From Lederbergia wuyishanensis (GTDB lineage: Bacteria > Bacillota > Bacilli > Bacillales > Bacillaceae_C): a stretch of DNA of 64,000 nt. Positions 28,744-38,491 of the stretch are shown piece by piece. How positions within the stretch are numbered: position 1 is the first letter of the stretch; each line of letters starts with the position of its first letter. Under the pieces are notes generated by a model. The model was not told where the DNA came from. It did no database searches and saw only the letters and a list, made by a program, of their open reading frames with translations. The position numbers and the translations under genes are program-made. Location of the stretch: contig NZ_JALIRM010000006.1 of NCBI RefSeq assembly GCF_022900255.1, positions 122,132 through 186,131 of the forward strand, written 5' to 3'.

Positions 28744-29719
28744 ATAATTAAAGAAAAGTTGGAATGCTTATCAATTTAAGATTAATTAAAAAAATAACTA
28801 CCAGCCAAGCTGTGTTATTTGGCCTCATTGGCGGGTACCCTTTTAGCGTTTTTTCTAGTTATATTAATTTAGTTATTTCAATCGTTTATAACATCTTAAC
28901 ATTAGTAGCACAGACCAGGGTAATGGTTGTGCTGCTATTTTTTAGTAGAAAGAAAAAAGTTGAACAGCTTTTAAAACCACCACAGAGTCTGTTTTATAAA
29001 CCAATCAAATTCACACCCTTACGTGACTCCGTGTAGTATCTTATTAAAATGCAATTGATTTTTAGCCCTTCGAACTCGGAGGAAAATCTGTTTTTACCTT
29101 TTAATTTTAAACAATTCTCCTACAATCTTGATTGGATCACTATCATTTTGGAAAGGAACACGAGATCTATAGAGTAGCAAAACTATAAATCTTCCCTTAT
29201 CTTGGTTGTAATCCCTCTTTTTCAACAAAGACCATTTGTAATAAATCTTTTATTCTAAGTTCTATCTGGAGTTCTGCTGCAGATGCTACTAAAAAAATAA
29301 TAAGCTAAGATTGCGATGCAATTATTCAAAGTCTAACCTTGTAAACGTCCTAACTTCAAATACAACTCCAACTCTCAACCTACTTTTTATGTTAATCTCT
29401 TTTATCTTTAAATACTACAAATTAAGACAAACTTTAAAAATAAGGTATTTTTCTGTCGTACACATGCCAATTTTCGCGTATTTCCAAGTGATATAATAAT
29501 ATTATTCTTTAATCTCTTAATCTTCGATAAATAGAACTGTTCTAGAATAAATGAAATCACGATTAACTGTAGGATGTTCCTTTACCGTTTTACCAAGTTA
29601 GTTTATAAAAGAGAAATAGAGTGGTATCGTCTTGGAATATTTAACAACTGCATAATTAGCATAATTTGGCATCAGTTGTGACGAATTGAAATAACTCATA
29701 TTTTAAGGAGAATAGTAAG
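28744..29719 (+). other. Nearly 1 kb without a convincing gene
   Basis: The cassette ends here. A 90-codon frame (28764-29036) starts near a poor ribosome binding site and encodes a hydrophobic stretch followed by a basic tail; I recognise no family. On the opposite strand the same stretch reads YPPMRPNNTAWLVV with several stops and could be protein decay. Nothing recognisable lies in 29040-29640. A short 6-bp inverted repeat CAACTG/CAGTTG (about 29643-29677) precedes the next gene, whose promoter I could not place. Confidence 0.45.
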
Positions 29720-31567
29720 ATGGAAGAAACGATTAAACAAAGTATGTCCCATGATAATAATTCAGATAATTGTACCTCATTAATTCAATTACCTAAAGCT
29801 GAGCAGAAAAAATACTTCGAAGACATTGATTTTGAAATAACTTCATTAAACTGGAATGGATCAATACTAAAAATTAAAGGATACAGTTATATCCAAGGGA
29901 TTTCTTTAACCAGCTATTCAAATATAAGAAAAAAACTCTTATTGATAAATGAAGATGGTGAATGTTTAAAGTTTGTACTTGAAGATATTCGAGTATCTGA
30001 AGTAGAAACAACTAAAAAAGTTGATGGTACTTATCAATGGGCAGGGTTTACTGGTATCATTAATTTTTCAAAAGCGCAAGAAAATAAGCCTTTGCTACCT
30101 GGTAAATATCAAACGTATATTGAATTAGAGTATTTAAAAAATAATCAGACTTTAATCACTAGAAGAACACCTCTTGGCGATATTCGCAAGTTTTTAAAAA
30201 ATAATTTCCATAGTACTCAAATGGAGTTTTTCTCCTCAAAAAATCAAATTGTTGACAATTTAATGGTAACATACGATGTAAATTCCAAAAGTATGTTGTT
30301 GGAATCAATTAAAATAAGAGATATTAACCCCAGTTTGATTTATGGCGATATAAAAAACAAAACGAGAAAACCTGGGTTAATATACCGTATCTTTAGATCA
30401 ATGGTATTTCAACTTTTGTATTACTTATTCCACGTATTTCCGGTTAAAACTAGGAGAATCTTATTTGCTTCTGACAGTCGTGAGGAAATTGGAGGAAACC
30501 TAAAATTTGTGTATGAGGAAATGGTTAATAGGGAAATTGATTTTGACTATAAATTTATGTTTAAAGAAAATAGCTTTGTCAAAAAAAGTTTAATTGAAAT
30601 TGTAAAATTAGCATACTATTGTGCAACATCGAAAAATATTCTGTTAGAAGAGAACTATCCTATGATCTCTCCTTTGAAAATTAGAAAAAAGGCTGATTTA
30701 ATTCAACTTTGGCACGGGGCTGGAGCTTTTAAAAAGTTTGGTTATTCTCGATTAGGACAACCAGGAGGTCCAAAAATAAATTCTAAAGACCATCGAAATT
30801 ACACGAAAGCAGTTGTTAGTACAAAGAATGTGGCTACACACTATGCTGAGAGTTTTGACATTGAGAAGGATAGGATTTATCCATTGGGTGTTCCACGTAC
30901 TGATATCTTTTTTGACGAAGAGTATAAAGAACAAAAAAAAATTGAGTTATATGAAAAATATCCTTTTTTAAAAGATAAAAAAGTGATTTTATTTGCCCCT
31001 ACTTTTAGAGGAAGAGGTAGAAAAGAAGCACATTATCCAATGGAATACCTGAATTTTGAAAAGCTATATAACAATTTAAAAGATGAATATGTTTTTCTTT
31101 TTAAATTACATTTCATTATTTTAAATAAGATTACCATCCCTTACCAGTATTCCGATTTTTTTTATGATTTCTCGGAATATAGAGAGGTCAATGATTTATT
31201 ATTAATAACGGATCTACTCATTACAGATTATTCATCGATTTGCTTTGAATTCTCTTTATTAGATAAACCGATGCTCTTCTTTGCCTATGATGTTGAAGAA
31301 TATATTAGTAAAAGAGGATTTTATTACGAGTATCAATCATTTATACCTGGAAATCTTGTAAAAACTACTAATGAATTGGTCGAGAAAATAGTAAATAAAG
31401 ACTTTGCTGAGGAAAAAATTAAGCCCTTTCGAGATTACTTTTTTGATCACAAAGACGGTAAAGCGAGCCAACGTGTAGTGGATGAATTAATCTTGTCGGA
31501 AAGCCAAAGTTTTATTCGAATATTAGATAAGGATGATTCGATTAAAGAAATCAGTGGAGGCTTATAA
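29720..31567 (+). CDS. CDP-glycerol glycerophosphotransferase with N-terminal beta-sandwich domain (TagF-like)
   Basis: Member of the TagB/TagF/TarL family that transfers polyol-phosphate from a CDP-polyol to teichoic acid chains. Residues about 30-165 form a beta-rich domain resembling the C-terminal domain of the TarS-like protein at 5182. Residues 230-600 are the transferase, with LWHGAGAFKKFG (His332), APTFRGRGRKEAHYP near 426, and TDYSSICFEFSLLDKPMLFF from about 502. The second conserved histidine is His464 in KLHFI, where the family normally has His-Pro; the Pro is replaced by Phe. At 615 residues it is larger than a TagB primase and smaller than TagF (about 740). AAGGAG precedes ATG 29720. 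The exact acceptor is unknown. Confidence 0.85.
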   Translation: MEETIKQSMSHDNNSDNCTSLIQLPKAEQKKYFEDIDFEITSLNWNGSILKIKGYSYIQGISLTSYSNIRKKLLLINEDGECLKFVLEDIRVSEVETTKKVDGTYQWAGFTGIINFSKAQENKPLLPGKYQTYIELEYLKNNQTLITRRTPLGDIRKFLKNNFHSTQMEFFSSKNQIVDNLMVTYDVNSKSMLLESIKIRDINPSLIYGDIKNKTRKPGLIYRIFRSMVFQLLYYLFHVFPVKTRRILFASDSREEIGGNLKFVYEEMVNREIDFDYKFMFKENSFVKKSLIEIVKLAYYCATSKNILLEENYPMISPLKIRKKADLIQLWHGAGAFKKFGYSRLGQPGGPKINSKDHRNYTKAVVSTKNVATHYAESFDIEKDRIYPLGVPRTDIFFDEEYKEQKKIELYEKYPFLKDKKVILFAPTFRGRGRKEAHYPMEYLNFEKLYNNLKDEYVFLFKLHFIILNKITIPYQYSDFFYDFSEYREVNDLLLITDLLITDYSSICFEFSLLDKPMLFFAYDVEEYISKRGFYYEYQSFIPGNLVKTTNELVEKIVNKDFAEEKIKPFRDYFFDHKDGKASQRVVDELILSESQSFIRILDKDDSIKEISGGL

Positions 31568-31906
31568 ATCTCTCCCCAATGGAGTTTCAAATAATCAGAG
31601 AAATAATAGACGATTAGGGATCTACTCCGATTATTTGCAATGATGGTAGAAATTGAGATGTGATATCGGTATTATAGATTTACATAAAAATAGACATACA
31701 CTCAGAGGATCCTGCTAATCCACCTCATGTTTATGTTAGATGAATAAAAATGAATGAAATAACAGCAGAGAGGATTGTTGATTTGGATCATAGCCCTAAT
31801 AGGGGGCTTTTTCTTTTGCGCGAAAGTCATGCTGTACGCCTAATAATTTCAGTTTTTTAGGAAATACTTACTCTTAAAAATGATGAATTAAAAGGGGAAG
31901 CAAAAA
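31568..31906 (+). other. Intergenic region with a terminator
   Basis: About 340 bases without genes. An AAATAATC/GATTATTT inverted repeat lies near 31590-31630. The clear terminator at 31792-31816 separates the two transferase genes, so the fusion gene at 31907 needs a promoter in the last 90 bases; I could not define it. Confidence 0.5.
31792..31816 (+). terminator. Short rho-independent terminator
   Basis: AGCCC (31792-31796) pairs with GGGCT (31804-31808) around TAATAGG, followed by TTTTTCTTTT. Confidence 0.7.
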
Positions 31907-34900
31907 GTGAAAAAGGAAGACTTATTTAAGAGAATGGGTATTTTGTTGAATCCTGTAATAAATTACTTGCTAAGAGAAAATAAACGGCGTGTATATCAGT
32001 ATGCGAGATATTATGAAAAATCAAATGTAAGGAAATGTACAATTCTTTATGAAAGTAGAGAAGGGAAAAGTATTACTGATAACCCATATGCTATGTTTAA
32101 ATACATGCTTAATAATCCAAAGTTTAAACAATATACACATATTTGGTCAGTTCAAGAGCTTGAACCACTTAAAACTGTCATTTCAAAATACAAAGACTAT
32201 CCAAATGTAAAATTTGTTCAACGAAATTCAAAAGCATACATTAAATATTTGGCAACTTGCCAATATCTTATTAACAATTCGACATTCCCTTCTTATTTTA
32301 TACCCAAAACAGAACAGACATATATCAATACTTGGCATGGCACCCCTTTGAAGAAAATGGGCTATGATATTCCTGGAAATCCAATACAAACACATAATGT
32401 AGTAAGAAATTTTTTAAGCTCTGATTTTATATTAAGCCCTAATATGCATACGACGGATATTTTTAGAAAAAGTTATAAATTAGATGGGGTTTATCATGGT
32501 ACCATTATTGAAGAGGGATACCCTAGAATTGATTTAACATTTAATACAAATCGTGAAACTGTTATTGGATATCTAAAAGGTATAGGTGTAGAAATTAATA
32601 ATCGTAAAAAAAATATACTATATGCACCGACATGGAAAGGTACAAGTACAACAAAAATAGACGATGATATTAACCAAATTAATGCAGTAATTCAAGATTT
32701 AGATGAAAAAGTGGGAGATACATATAATATTTTCATTAAAGTTCACCCTTTTCTTTATAAAGTTGCAGTTAATCATCCGGAATTGATTGGTCGACTCATA
32801 CCGGATTATGTTGATACCAATGAGTTACTTGCCACTATAGACCTTTTGATTACGGATTATTCTAGCATCTTCTTTGATTTTCTTTTAACGAATAAGCCAA
32901 TACTTTTTTATGCATGGGATATGGATGAATATCGAGTGAATAGAGGTCTATATTTGGAACTCGAAGAACTTCCCGGACCTATTCTTTTCAATATAGAGGA
33001 ACTTTCCAGTGCAATAAATAATTTAGAAAATGTACAGAAACAATATAGAGAATCATATAATAAGATGAAAGAAAGATTTACCAACTATGACGATGGCAAA
33101 GTAACGGATAGAATCGTTAACTATATTTTTAAGAATTCTGGTGAGCGGTTGAATATCATTAGGGACATGGATAAATCCAAGAAAAAATTATTGTTTTTTC
33201 CTGGAGGAATGAAGAATAATGGGATTACTAATTCCTTTATTAATTTAATGAATAATATCGATTATAAGAAGTATGATGTTACTTGTTTCCTTCCCAATGT
33301 ATTAGATGGAGAAATGACAAAAAACATCGACAAAATCAATAAAAATGTCAGATTATTATATAAAACACATTTGCCTGTTTATCAATTTTTTGAGGAGTAT
33401 AAGGACAAATACACTCATTTTAAAGGAGAAAATGGTTACTTGGGAAAGAGAGTGTTCCCAGAACGTGCATTTATAAGAGAACATAAATGTATATTCGGTA
33501 GAACACAGTTCGACTATTGTATTGATTTTAGTGGCTATAGTTTATATTGGGCAAAATATATAATCTTTACAGAAGCCAAAAAGAAAATATGTTTCATGCA
33601 TAGTGATATGTTATCCGAATATAAAAAAATAAAAGATGGAAGAAGGCTTCATTTACTTAATTTAAGAGGACTCTTTTCTATATATCATCGATTTGATAAG
33701 TTGGTTAGTGTTTCAGAAGGAACCATGAATTTAAATAGGGATAATTTATCCAAATATGTTGATTCTGATAAGTTTGATTTTGTGTTAAATTCCATTGACC
33801 CAAGTCGTGTTCTTCAAGCAGATACGCCACTACCAAAAGAAAAATTCCCGCAATTAAAAATTGAAAATGTTAAATCAATAGCAATACTTAAATATATTGA
33901 TAAAGTATGGAGATTTCTTCCCATTAATAAAGATTCAAAACCATTCTCATTAGATGAATCTTTACAAGATACCGAAATCGATATTATAAGAAAGGCTGCC
34001 GAGGAGTATAACATTTACTATAAGATTAGTATTAATCATCATGTGATTGGTTGGATTCGTGCAGAGTCGATTGAGCTGCTTCCTGATAGTATCCTTGAAG
34101 AAAAAGATGTCAATAAGATTGGGAAAATCATTAATCCTAAAGGAAAACAAATTTGGTCAAAACCTTATAAAGCACCAGGGTGCAAGAAGATTTCTGGTAG
34201 TGTGGATTATCAAGATTTGTTTGTAGATATTGATAAAGAGGTCGAAACCAATTGTGGAATATATAACCGAATTCTCTTGAACGGAACATTGTTGGGATGG
34301 ATTAATCAAAAAGCACTTCAAATTTATGAAAGTCTAACCATAAAGGAAAACCAAAGTAAACTTGAAAAGTCCAATATTCATATGAAAAAGCGCATTTTAA
34401 AATCTAATAATTATATTATGAAAAAGGAGGTTCTAAAAAAAATCAACTACAGGGCAATGGAAGAAGTAAAAATCCTAGTGCCTGTTTACGCTAAAATTAA
34501 CAAACCAGGTAACTATATGATTTGGACTCATGCTTATCCACATTGGAATGCAAAGCAGATTGCGCCAGCAAAATGGATTCAAGGTGAGATAGTTTCCATC
34601 AAAGCAATGATAAAAACGATTCAGGGACATTACTTCTTATTTTATAAAGATAATTATAAAATTGGTTGGCTCGATTCTAGGGCATTTGAAATGGTTACGG
34701 AACCTACCTTAATCAAAGAAGTGGAGGTTTCCAAGATAGCATGGCTAGAATTAAATGGAAAATATTCAATTTGGACATCGCCATTTGGTTTAAAGAACAT
34801 AAAGAAAATAGAAGATGGAAATCAATATGACGGAAGTACTGTATATATTGATCGTGAAGCAATTACCCAAAAGGGAACTTATTCACATATTTTAAAAGAT

Positions 34901-35503
34901 AATATTCCTATTGGTTGGGTTAATAACAAAGCTTTAAAAATAAAAAAGGTACATGGCTTTGAAGTAGACGGACAGTATATCCCTGAGCCTAATAAACAGT
35001 TTATTAACTTTGTGACTATGGGGAGACTATCGCCAGAGAAAGGGCAGGATAACTTAATTAAGGCATTTGAAAGATTTCACAAAAAATATCCAAACAGTAA
35101 GCTCTATATTTTAGGCGATGGTTCTTTAAAAAAACAGTTAAAATCTTTAATTCATAATCTAAATTTAAATGACTCAGTTTACCTTTGTGGACAAGTAGAA
35201 AACCCATTTCCATTGTTGAAGAAATGCGATTGTTTTGTATTATCATCCCATTACGAAGGTCAACCAATGGTTTTGCTAGAAGCAATGACACTTGGAATGA
35301 AAATAATTGCGACAGATATCGTCGCCAACCGAAATGTTTTAGAAGATGGAAAATATGGTTTACTTGTGGAAAATAGTATTGAAGGCTTGGAAAATGGATT
35401 ACTCCAAATAGTAAATGATAATAACGTATCCAACAGTGAACAGTTTAATTTTAAATATTATAATGAAATGGCGATGGAGTCTTTTTATAGACCATTATTT
35501 TAG
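31907..35503 (+). CDS. CDP-glycerol transferase / GT4 glycosyltransferase fusion with four inserted GW modules
   Basis: A 1,198-residue cytoplasmic-type protein with no signal peptide. Residues 10-410 are a CDP-glycerol glycerophosphotransferase: NTWHGTPLKKMG (His144), HP pair at His280, TDYSSIFFDF from 316. From 425, FFPGGMKNNGITNSFINL begins the N-lobe of a GT4 glycosyltransferase, which runs to VLNSIDPSRV near 635. Four SH3-like GW modules follow, with GW dipeptides near 715, 797, 920 and 1002. The GT4 C-lobe then starts at FVTMGRLSPEKGQDNLIKAF near 1033, with the donor motif SSHYEGQPMVLLEAMTLG. It probably both extends and glycosylates a teichoic acid, the GW array holding the chain. GTG 31907 has AAAGGGGAAG upstream. 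A paralogue lies at 38492. Confidence 0.85.
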   Translation: MKKEDLFKRMGILLNPVINYLLRENKRRVYQYARYYEKSNVRKCTILYESREGKSITDNPYAMFKYMLNNPKFKQYTHIWSVQELEPLKTVISKYKDYPNVKFVQRNSKAYIKYLATCQYLINNSTFPSYFIPKTEQTYINTWHGTPLKKMGYDIPGNPIQTHNVVRNFLSSDFILSPNMHTTDIFRKSYKLDGVYHGTIIEEGYPRIDLTFNTNRETVIGYLKGIGVEINNRKKNILYAPTWKGTSTTKIDDDINQINAVIQDLDEKVGDTYNIFIKVHPFLYKVAVNHPELIGRLIPDYVDTNELLATIDLLITDYSSIFFDFLLTNKPILFYAWDMDEYRVNRGLYLELEELPGPILFNIEELSSAINNLENVQKQYRESYNKMKERFTNYDDGKVTDRIVNYIFKNSGERLNIIRDMDKSKKKLLFFPGGMKNNGITNSFINLMNNIDYKKYDVTCFLPNVLDGEMTKNIDKINKNVRLLYKTHLPVYQFFEEYKDKYTHFKGENGYLGKRVFPERAFIREHKCIFGRTQFDYCIDFSGYSLYWAKYIIFTEAKKKICFMHSDMLSEYKKIKDGRRLHLLNLRGLFSIYHRFDKLVSVSEGTMNLNRDNLSKYVDSDKFDFVLNSIDPSRVLQADTPLPKEKFPQLKIENVKSIAILKYIDKVWRFLPINKDSKPFSLDESLQDTEIDIIRKAAEEYNIYYKISINHHVIGWIRAESIELLPDSILEEKDVNKIGKIINPKGKQIWSKPYKAPGCKKISGSVDYQDLFVDIDKEVETNCGIYNRILLNGTLLGWINQKALQIYESLTIKENQSKLEKSNIHMKKRILKSNNYIMKKEVLKKINYRAMEEVKILVPVYAKINKPGNYMIWTHAYPHWNAKQIAPAKWIQGEIVSIKAMIKTIQGHYFLFYKDNYKIGWLDSRAFEMVTEPTLIKEVEVSKIAWLELNGKYSIWTSPFGLKNIKKIEDGNQYDGSTVYIDREAITQKGTYSHILKDNIPIGWVNNKALKIKKVHGFEVDGQYIPEPNKQFINFVTMGRLSPEKGQDNLIKAFERFHKKYPNSKLYILGDGSLKKQLKSLIHNLNLNDSVYLCGQVENPFPLLKKCDCFVLSSHYEGQPMVLLEAMTLGMKIIATDIVANRNVLEDGKYGLLVENSIEGLENGLLQIVNDNNVSNSEQFNFKYYNEMAMESFYRPLF

Positions 35504-35533
35504 AAGGGCGTATATATATTACGTCCTTTTTTT
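35504..35533 (+). terminator. Rho-independent terminator after the first fusion gene
   Basis: AAGGGCGTA pairs with TACGTCCTT (one G-U pair) around a TATATAT loop, followed by seven T in total. Confidence 0.8.
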
Positions 35534-35671
35534 GTTTCCAAAAATTAATATAGAAAACTTCGAGGGAAATTTACTTGGTGATTTGTTTTTTATTTACGTT
35601 AATCAAAGCTCTTGTCTCTTATAAGAAGAATAAAAAAATTAGAGGTCTTTGTAAAAAAAGTGAATAATATG

Positions 35672-35700
35672 TTGTCAATTTGTACAAAAAAATGTATTTT
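35672..35700 (+). promoter_or_regulatory. Probable sigma-A promoter of the glucosaminidase gene
   Basis: TTGTCA (35672-35677), a 17-base spacer and TATTTT (35695-35700), 77 bases before the start codon. A second -10-like TATACT lies closer to the gene near 35745. Confidence 0.5.
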
Positions 35701-35776
35701 TATGGTTCGAATGTCACTATTAATCTATTAAATTCTGATTGTATACTATAGGTATAACTATTGTGGAGAGTGAACT

Positions 35777-38365
35777 ATGAAGCTGATTAATAGGCTTTTT
35801 ATACTGACAGCAATTTTACTACTATTTTCCTATTTGACAATGTCTCCATTTAATAGCTTGGTTGTTGAAGCGGCAACTAGCATAAAAAAAGTCCCAAAGA
35901 CTGCCTTTCAAACGACAGCTAACTTGAATTTACGGAGCGGCCCTGGCGCAAATGATCGGATTATCTTTACGATTCCTAAGGGGAAAAATGTTACTGCCAC
36001 CTCAATTAAAGGTGATCGGTATAATGTTTCTTATACATATAAATTGAAAGGGAAAAATGTAACGAAATCGGGTTGGGTGCACAAAAATTATTTGAAAGAA
36101 TATTATCAGTATACGAATACGAGCAAAACTTATTATGAAACTAGCAAGAATACAGATCTTCGTTCTACTCCTGATACAAAGAATATAGTAGTCAGCAAAA
36201 TTGATAAAGGAAATATCCTCGACTCAACACAAAAAGTAGTAAATAGTATTGGGCAAACGTGGTATAGAGTCTCCGTTGCTGGAAAGAACTACTATGTTCC
36301 AAGTAGTGATGTAAAAAAAGTTACATTCAAGTCTTTTTCACAAACTAAGTACTTAGCAAATAATGAGACTTATGTGTATTCTGCTTACAACACTACTTCT
36401 ACGAAACTTACAAAAATCCCTAAAGGCACTTTAGTTACATCGAACCAGCAAATTGGTAATTGGTTTAAAGTAACCTTTAATGGAAAAACAGGTTATGTAA
36501 CTATCGGAAATTTCGTGAAGTTTGTAAATCCATCTGATGAAAAAATCAGTCAGGTAACCTACACTACTACATCCAAAGTAGACTTAAAGCAATATGCCAA
36601 TAATTTATCTTTGACGCTTGCCTCTGTGCCGCAAGGAATTAATGTTATTCCAACTCACAAAACGTCTAATGGATATATGAAAGTTCAATACAGTGGAAAA
36701 ACAGGGTATATTCTAAGTTCTAAAATAAAAATTGTGGTTGATACTAAGCCAACTCCAGATCAATCTGATAAGCCGAATGAATATATTAAAGAGGTAAAGA
36801 TTGAAGGAATTAAGTTTAAAGTAACTGAAAATCTACGTTTAAGAGATAAAGCAAGTACCAACTCCACAACTCTGGATACTATTCAAAAAGGAGAAGTTGT
36901 TGCGCCTACTCATAAAACGAGCAATAACTGGTATAAGGTAGAATATAAAGGAAAAATAGGATATGTTTCTGGAGACTTTTTAGAACAAATCAAAACTAAT
37001 GAACCACCAAGATTAGAACTACCAAAGGAAGAACCTGTAAAAGAAGAACCACCTAAAGTAGAGGCACCAAAGGACGAACCATCAAAAGAAAAGCCTCCTG
37101 CTGAAATAATTACAGAAATGGAAATACCTGAGAAAACATATTGGGTGAAAGCAGACTTAAACTTAAGAAAAAATGCTGATACTTCTTACGATTCTCTATT
37201 AATAATCCCGAAAAATATAATTGTAATCCCAACTAATAAGACATCAAATAATTGGTACAAAGTTAAATATAATGGGAAAATAGGATATATTTCAGGGGCC
37301 TATTTACAAGAAGTAAAGACAGGAGATCCTCTTACCAATAGGGATGGTTATCAATTCATTGATTTACGAACACAATCACCTGTGACAGCAGCGCAAATAA
37401 ATAATTATATTGCCAATTATGAACAATCTACTAAAAAGAAAAGTGTTTTAAGTGGAAAAGGACAAGTATTCATCGATTCAGGTAAGAAATACGGAGTTAA
37501 TTCCTTGTACCTGGCAGCCCACGCCATTCACGAAAGTGCTTTTGGAACATCTAGCCTTTCGTATGGCAAATATAATTTTTTCGGATTTGGTGCGTTTGAT
37601 GCAACGCCATATGTAGGTGCATATCGTTTTCCAGATATCGATTCTAGTATTGACTTTATTGCGCGTGAAATGAAATCGACTTACCTTAATTCAAACAATT
37701 GGAAATTTGAAGGTGCGTATTTGGGATTTAGCACCAAAACTCTTAGTAATGCAAGAGTTGACGCACTTAGTGAAGGAATGAATTTTTGGTACGCTAGTGA
37801 TCAGAACTGGGGACAAAAAATTGCTGGCCACATGCAGAAAATCTTGCCGTACGATAAAGCTTATTATGATAAAGCTTCGATTGATACTACGGTTCCATCT
37901 CGCCCAAGTACACCTTCAGGCAGTGACATATTTCCAGCTGATATTATAGCGAACGCAAATACCACCATGTATCTCCAAAGCAAAAAGGGTGTAACAGATA
38001 ATATTAGTAGTATAGGAAAAGGTAAAGCATTTACTATTCTTGAAAAAACAAATGACTATTGGGTAAGAGTGAAATACGATAGCAAAGAATACTGGACAAA
38101 TAGTATCAAATTTGATGTATATAAAAGCTATATTTCTGTCCAAAATTTAGGAAGAGTAAATGTGGATGGATTAAATATTCGTCCTGAGGCAAATACGAAC
38201 AAGGATCCAATCGGCTCGTTAAAACTAAATGACTTTGTTTCGATCGTATTGAAAAAAGATGGAACACCGAATATGGATAGTGGAAATATGTGGTGCCAAA
38301 TCAAATTAGCAAATGGAAAAACGGGCTGGGTAAGTAGCCAATATATTACAAGGGAACTTAAATAA
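35777..38365 (+). CDS. Secreted SH3-rich N-acetylglucosaminidase (autolysin)
   Basis: Predicted peptidoglycan hydrolase of the LytD/Atl glucosaminidase (GH73) type, cleaving the glycan strand after GlcNAc outside the cell. A signal peptide covers residues 1-32, probably cut after VVEA. Six SH3b-like repeats follow (about 45-520), several with NLNLR or NLRLRD starts and NWYKVKYNGKIGYIS-type ends, with a Pro/Glu/Lys-rich linker near 410-445. The catalytic domain spans about 523-693 and contains LYLAAHAIHESAFGTS with catalytic Glu586, then YGKYNFFGFGAFD. Two more SH3b repeats end the 862-residue protein. It lies between the two fusion transferase paralogues, which suggests shared wall-polymer targeting. 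No LPXTG or membrane anchor is seen. Confidence 0.9.
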   Translation: MKLINRLFILTAILLLFSYLTMSPFNSLVVEAATSIKKVPKTAFQTTANLNLRSGPGANDRIIFTIPKGKNVTATSIKGDRYNVSYTYKLKGKNVTKSGWVHKNYLKEYYQYTNTSKTYYETSKNTDLRSTPDTKNIVVSKIDKGNILDSTQKVVNSIGQTWYRVSVAGKNYYVPSSDVKKVTFKSFSQTKYLANNETYVYSAYNTTSTKLTKIPKGTLVTSNQQIGNWFKVTFNGKTGYVTIGNFVKFVNPSDEKISQVTYTTTSKVDLKQYANNLSLTLASVPQGINVIPTHKTSNGYMKVQYSGKTGYILSSKIKIVVDTKPTPDQSDKPNEYIKEVKIEGIKFKVTENLRLRDKASTNSTTLDTIQKGEVVAPTHKTSNNWYKVEYKGKIGYVSGDFLEQIKTNEPPRLELPKEEPVKEEPPKVEAPKDEPSKEKPPAEIITEMEIPEKTYWVKADLNLRKNADTSYDSLLIIPKNIIVIPTNKTSNNWYKVKYNGKIGYISGAYLQEVKTGDPLTNRDGYQFIDLRTQSPVTAAQINNYIANYEQSTKKKSVLSGKGQVFIDSGKKYGVNSLYLAAHAIHESAFGTSSLSYGKYNFFGFGAFDATPYVGAYRFPDIDSSIDFIAREMKSTYLNSNNWKFEGAYLGFSTKTLSNARVDALSEGMNFWYASDQNWGQKIAGHMQKILPYDKAYYDKASIDTTVPSRPSTPSGSDIFPADIIANANTTMYLQSKKGVTDNISSIGKGKAFTILEKTNDYWVRVKYDSKEYWTNSIKFDVYKSYISVQNLGRVNVDGLNIRPEANTNKDPIGSLKLNDFVSIVLKKDGTPNMDSGNMWCQIKLANGKTGWVSSQYITRELK

Positions 38366-38385
38366 AGAAGTTATTATACTTCTAA

Positions 38386-38414
38386 AGCTTGCTAAGTTGT
38401 AGCAGGCTTTTTTT
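38386..38414 (+). terminator. Rho-independent terminator after the glucosaminidase gene
   Basis: AGCTTGCTA pairs with TAGCAGGCT (one mismatch) around AGTTG, followed by TTTTTTT. Confidence 0.85.
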
Positions 38415-38491
38415 CATTCATCTAACATATTTCCCCTTTTTTCGGAAATACTTCCTACTATATTCAAGCATCAAAAGGGGTTGCAACGAAG

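Noticed and set aside
28764..29036. A 90-codon frame with a hydrophobic N-terminal half after the polymerase gene
   Set aside because: The start has only a weak ribosome binding site, no family is recognisable, and it lies in a gene-poor stretch with stops on both sides. I treat it as chance or decay.
29311..29496. A 61-codon frame in the region before the 615-residue transferase
   Set aside because: No ribosome binding site, no motif and skewed composition.
36800..37330. Repeated TCAAATAATTGGTACAAAGT-type segments that might suggest a DNA repeat array
   Set aside because: They are internal SH3b repeats of the glucosaminidase, explained by protein domain duplication.
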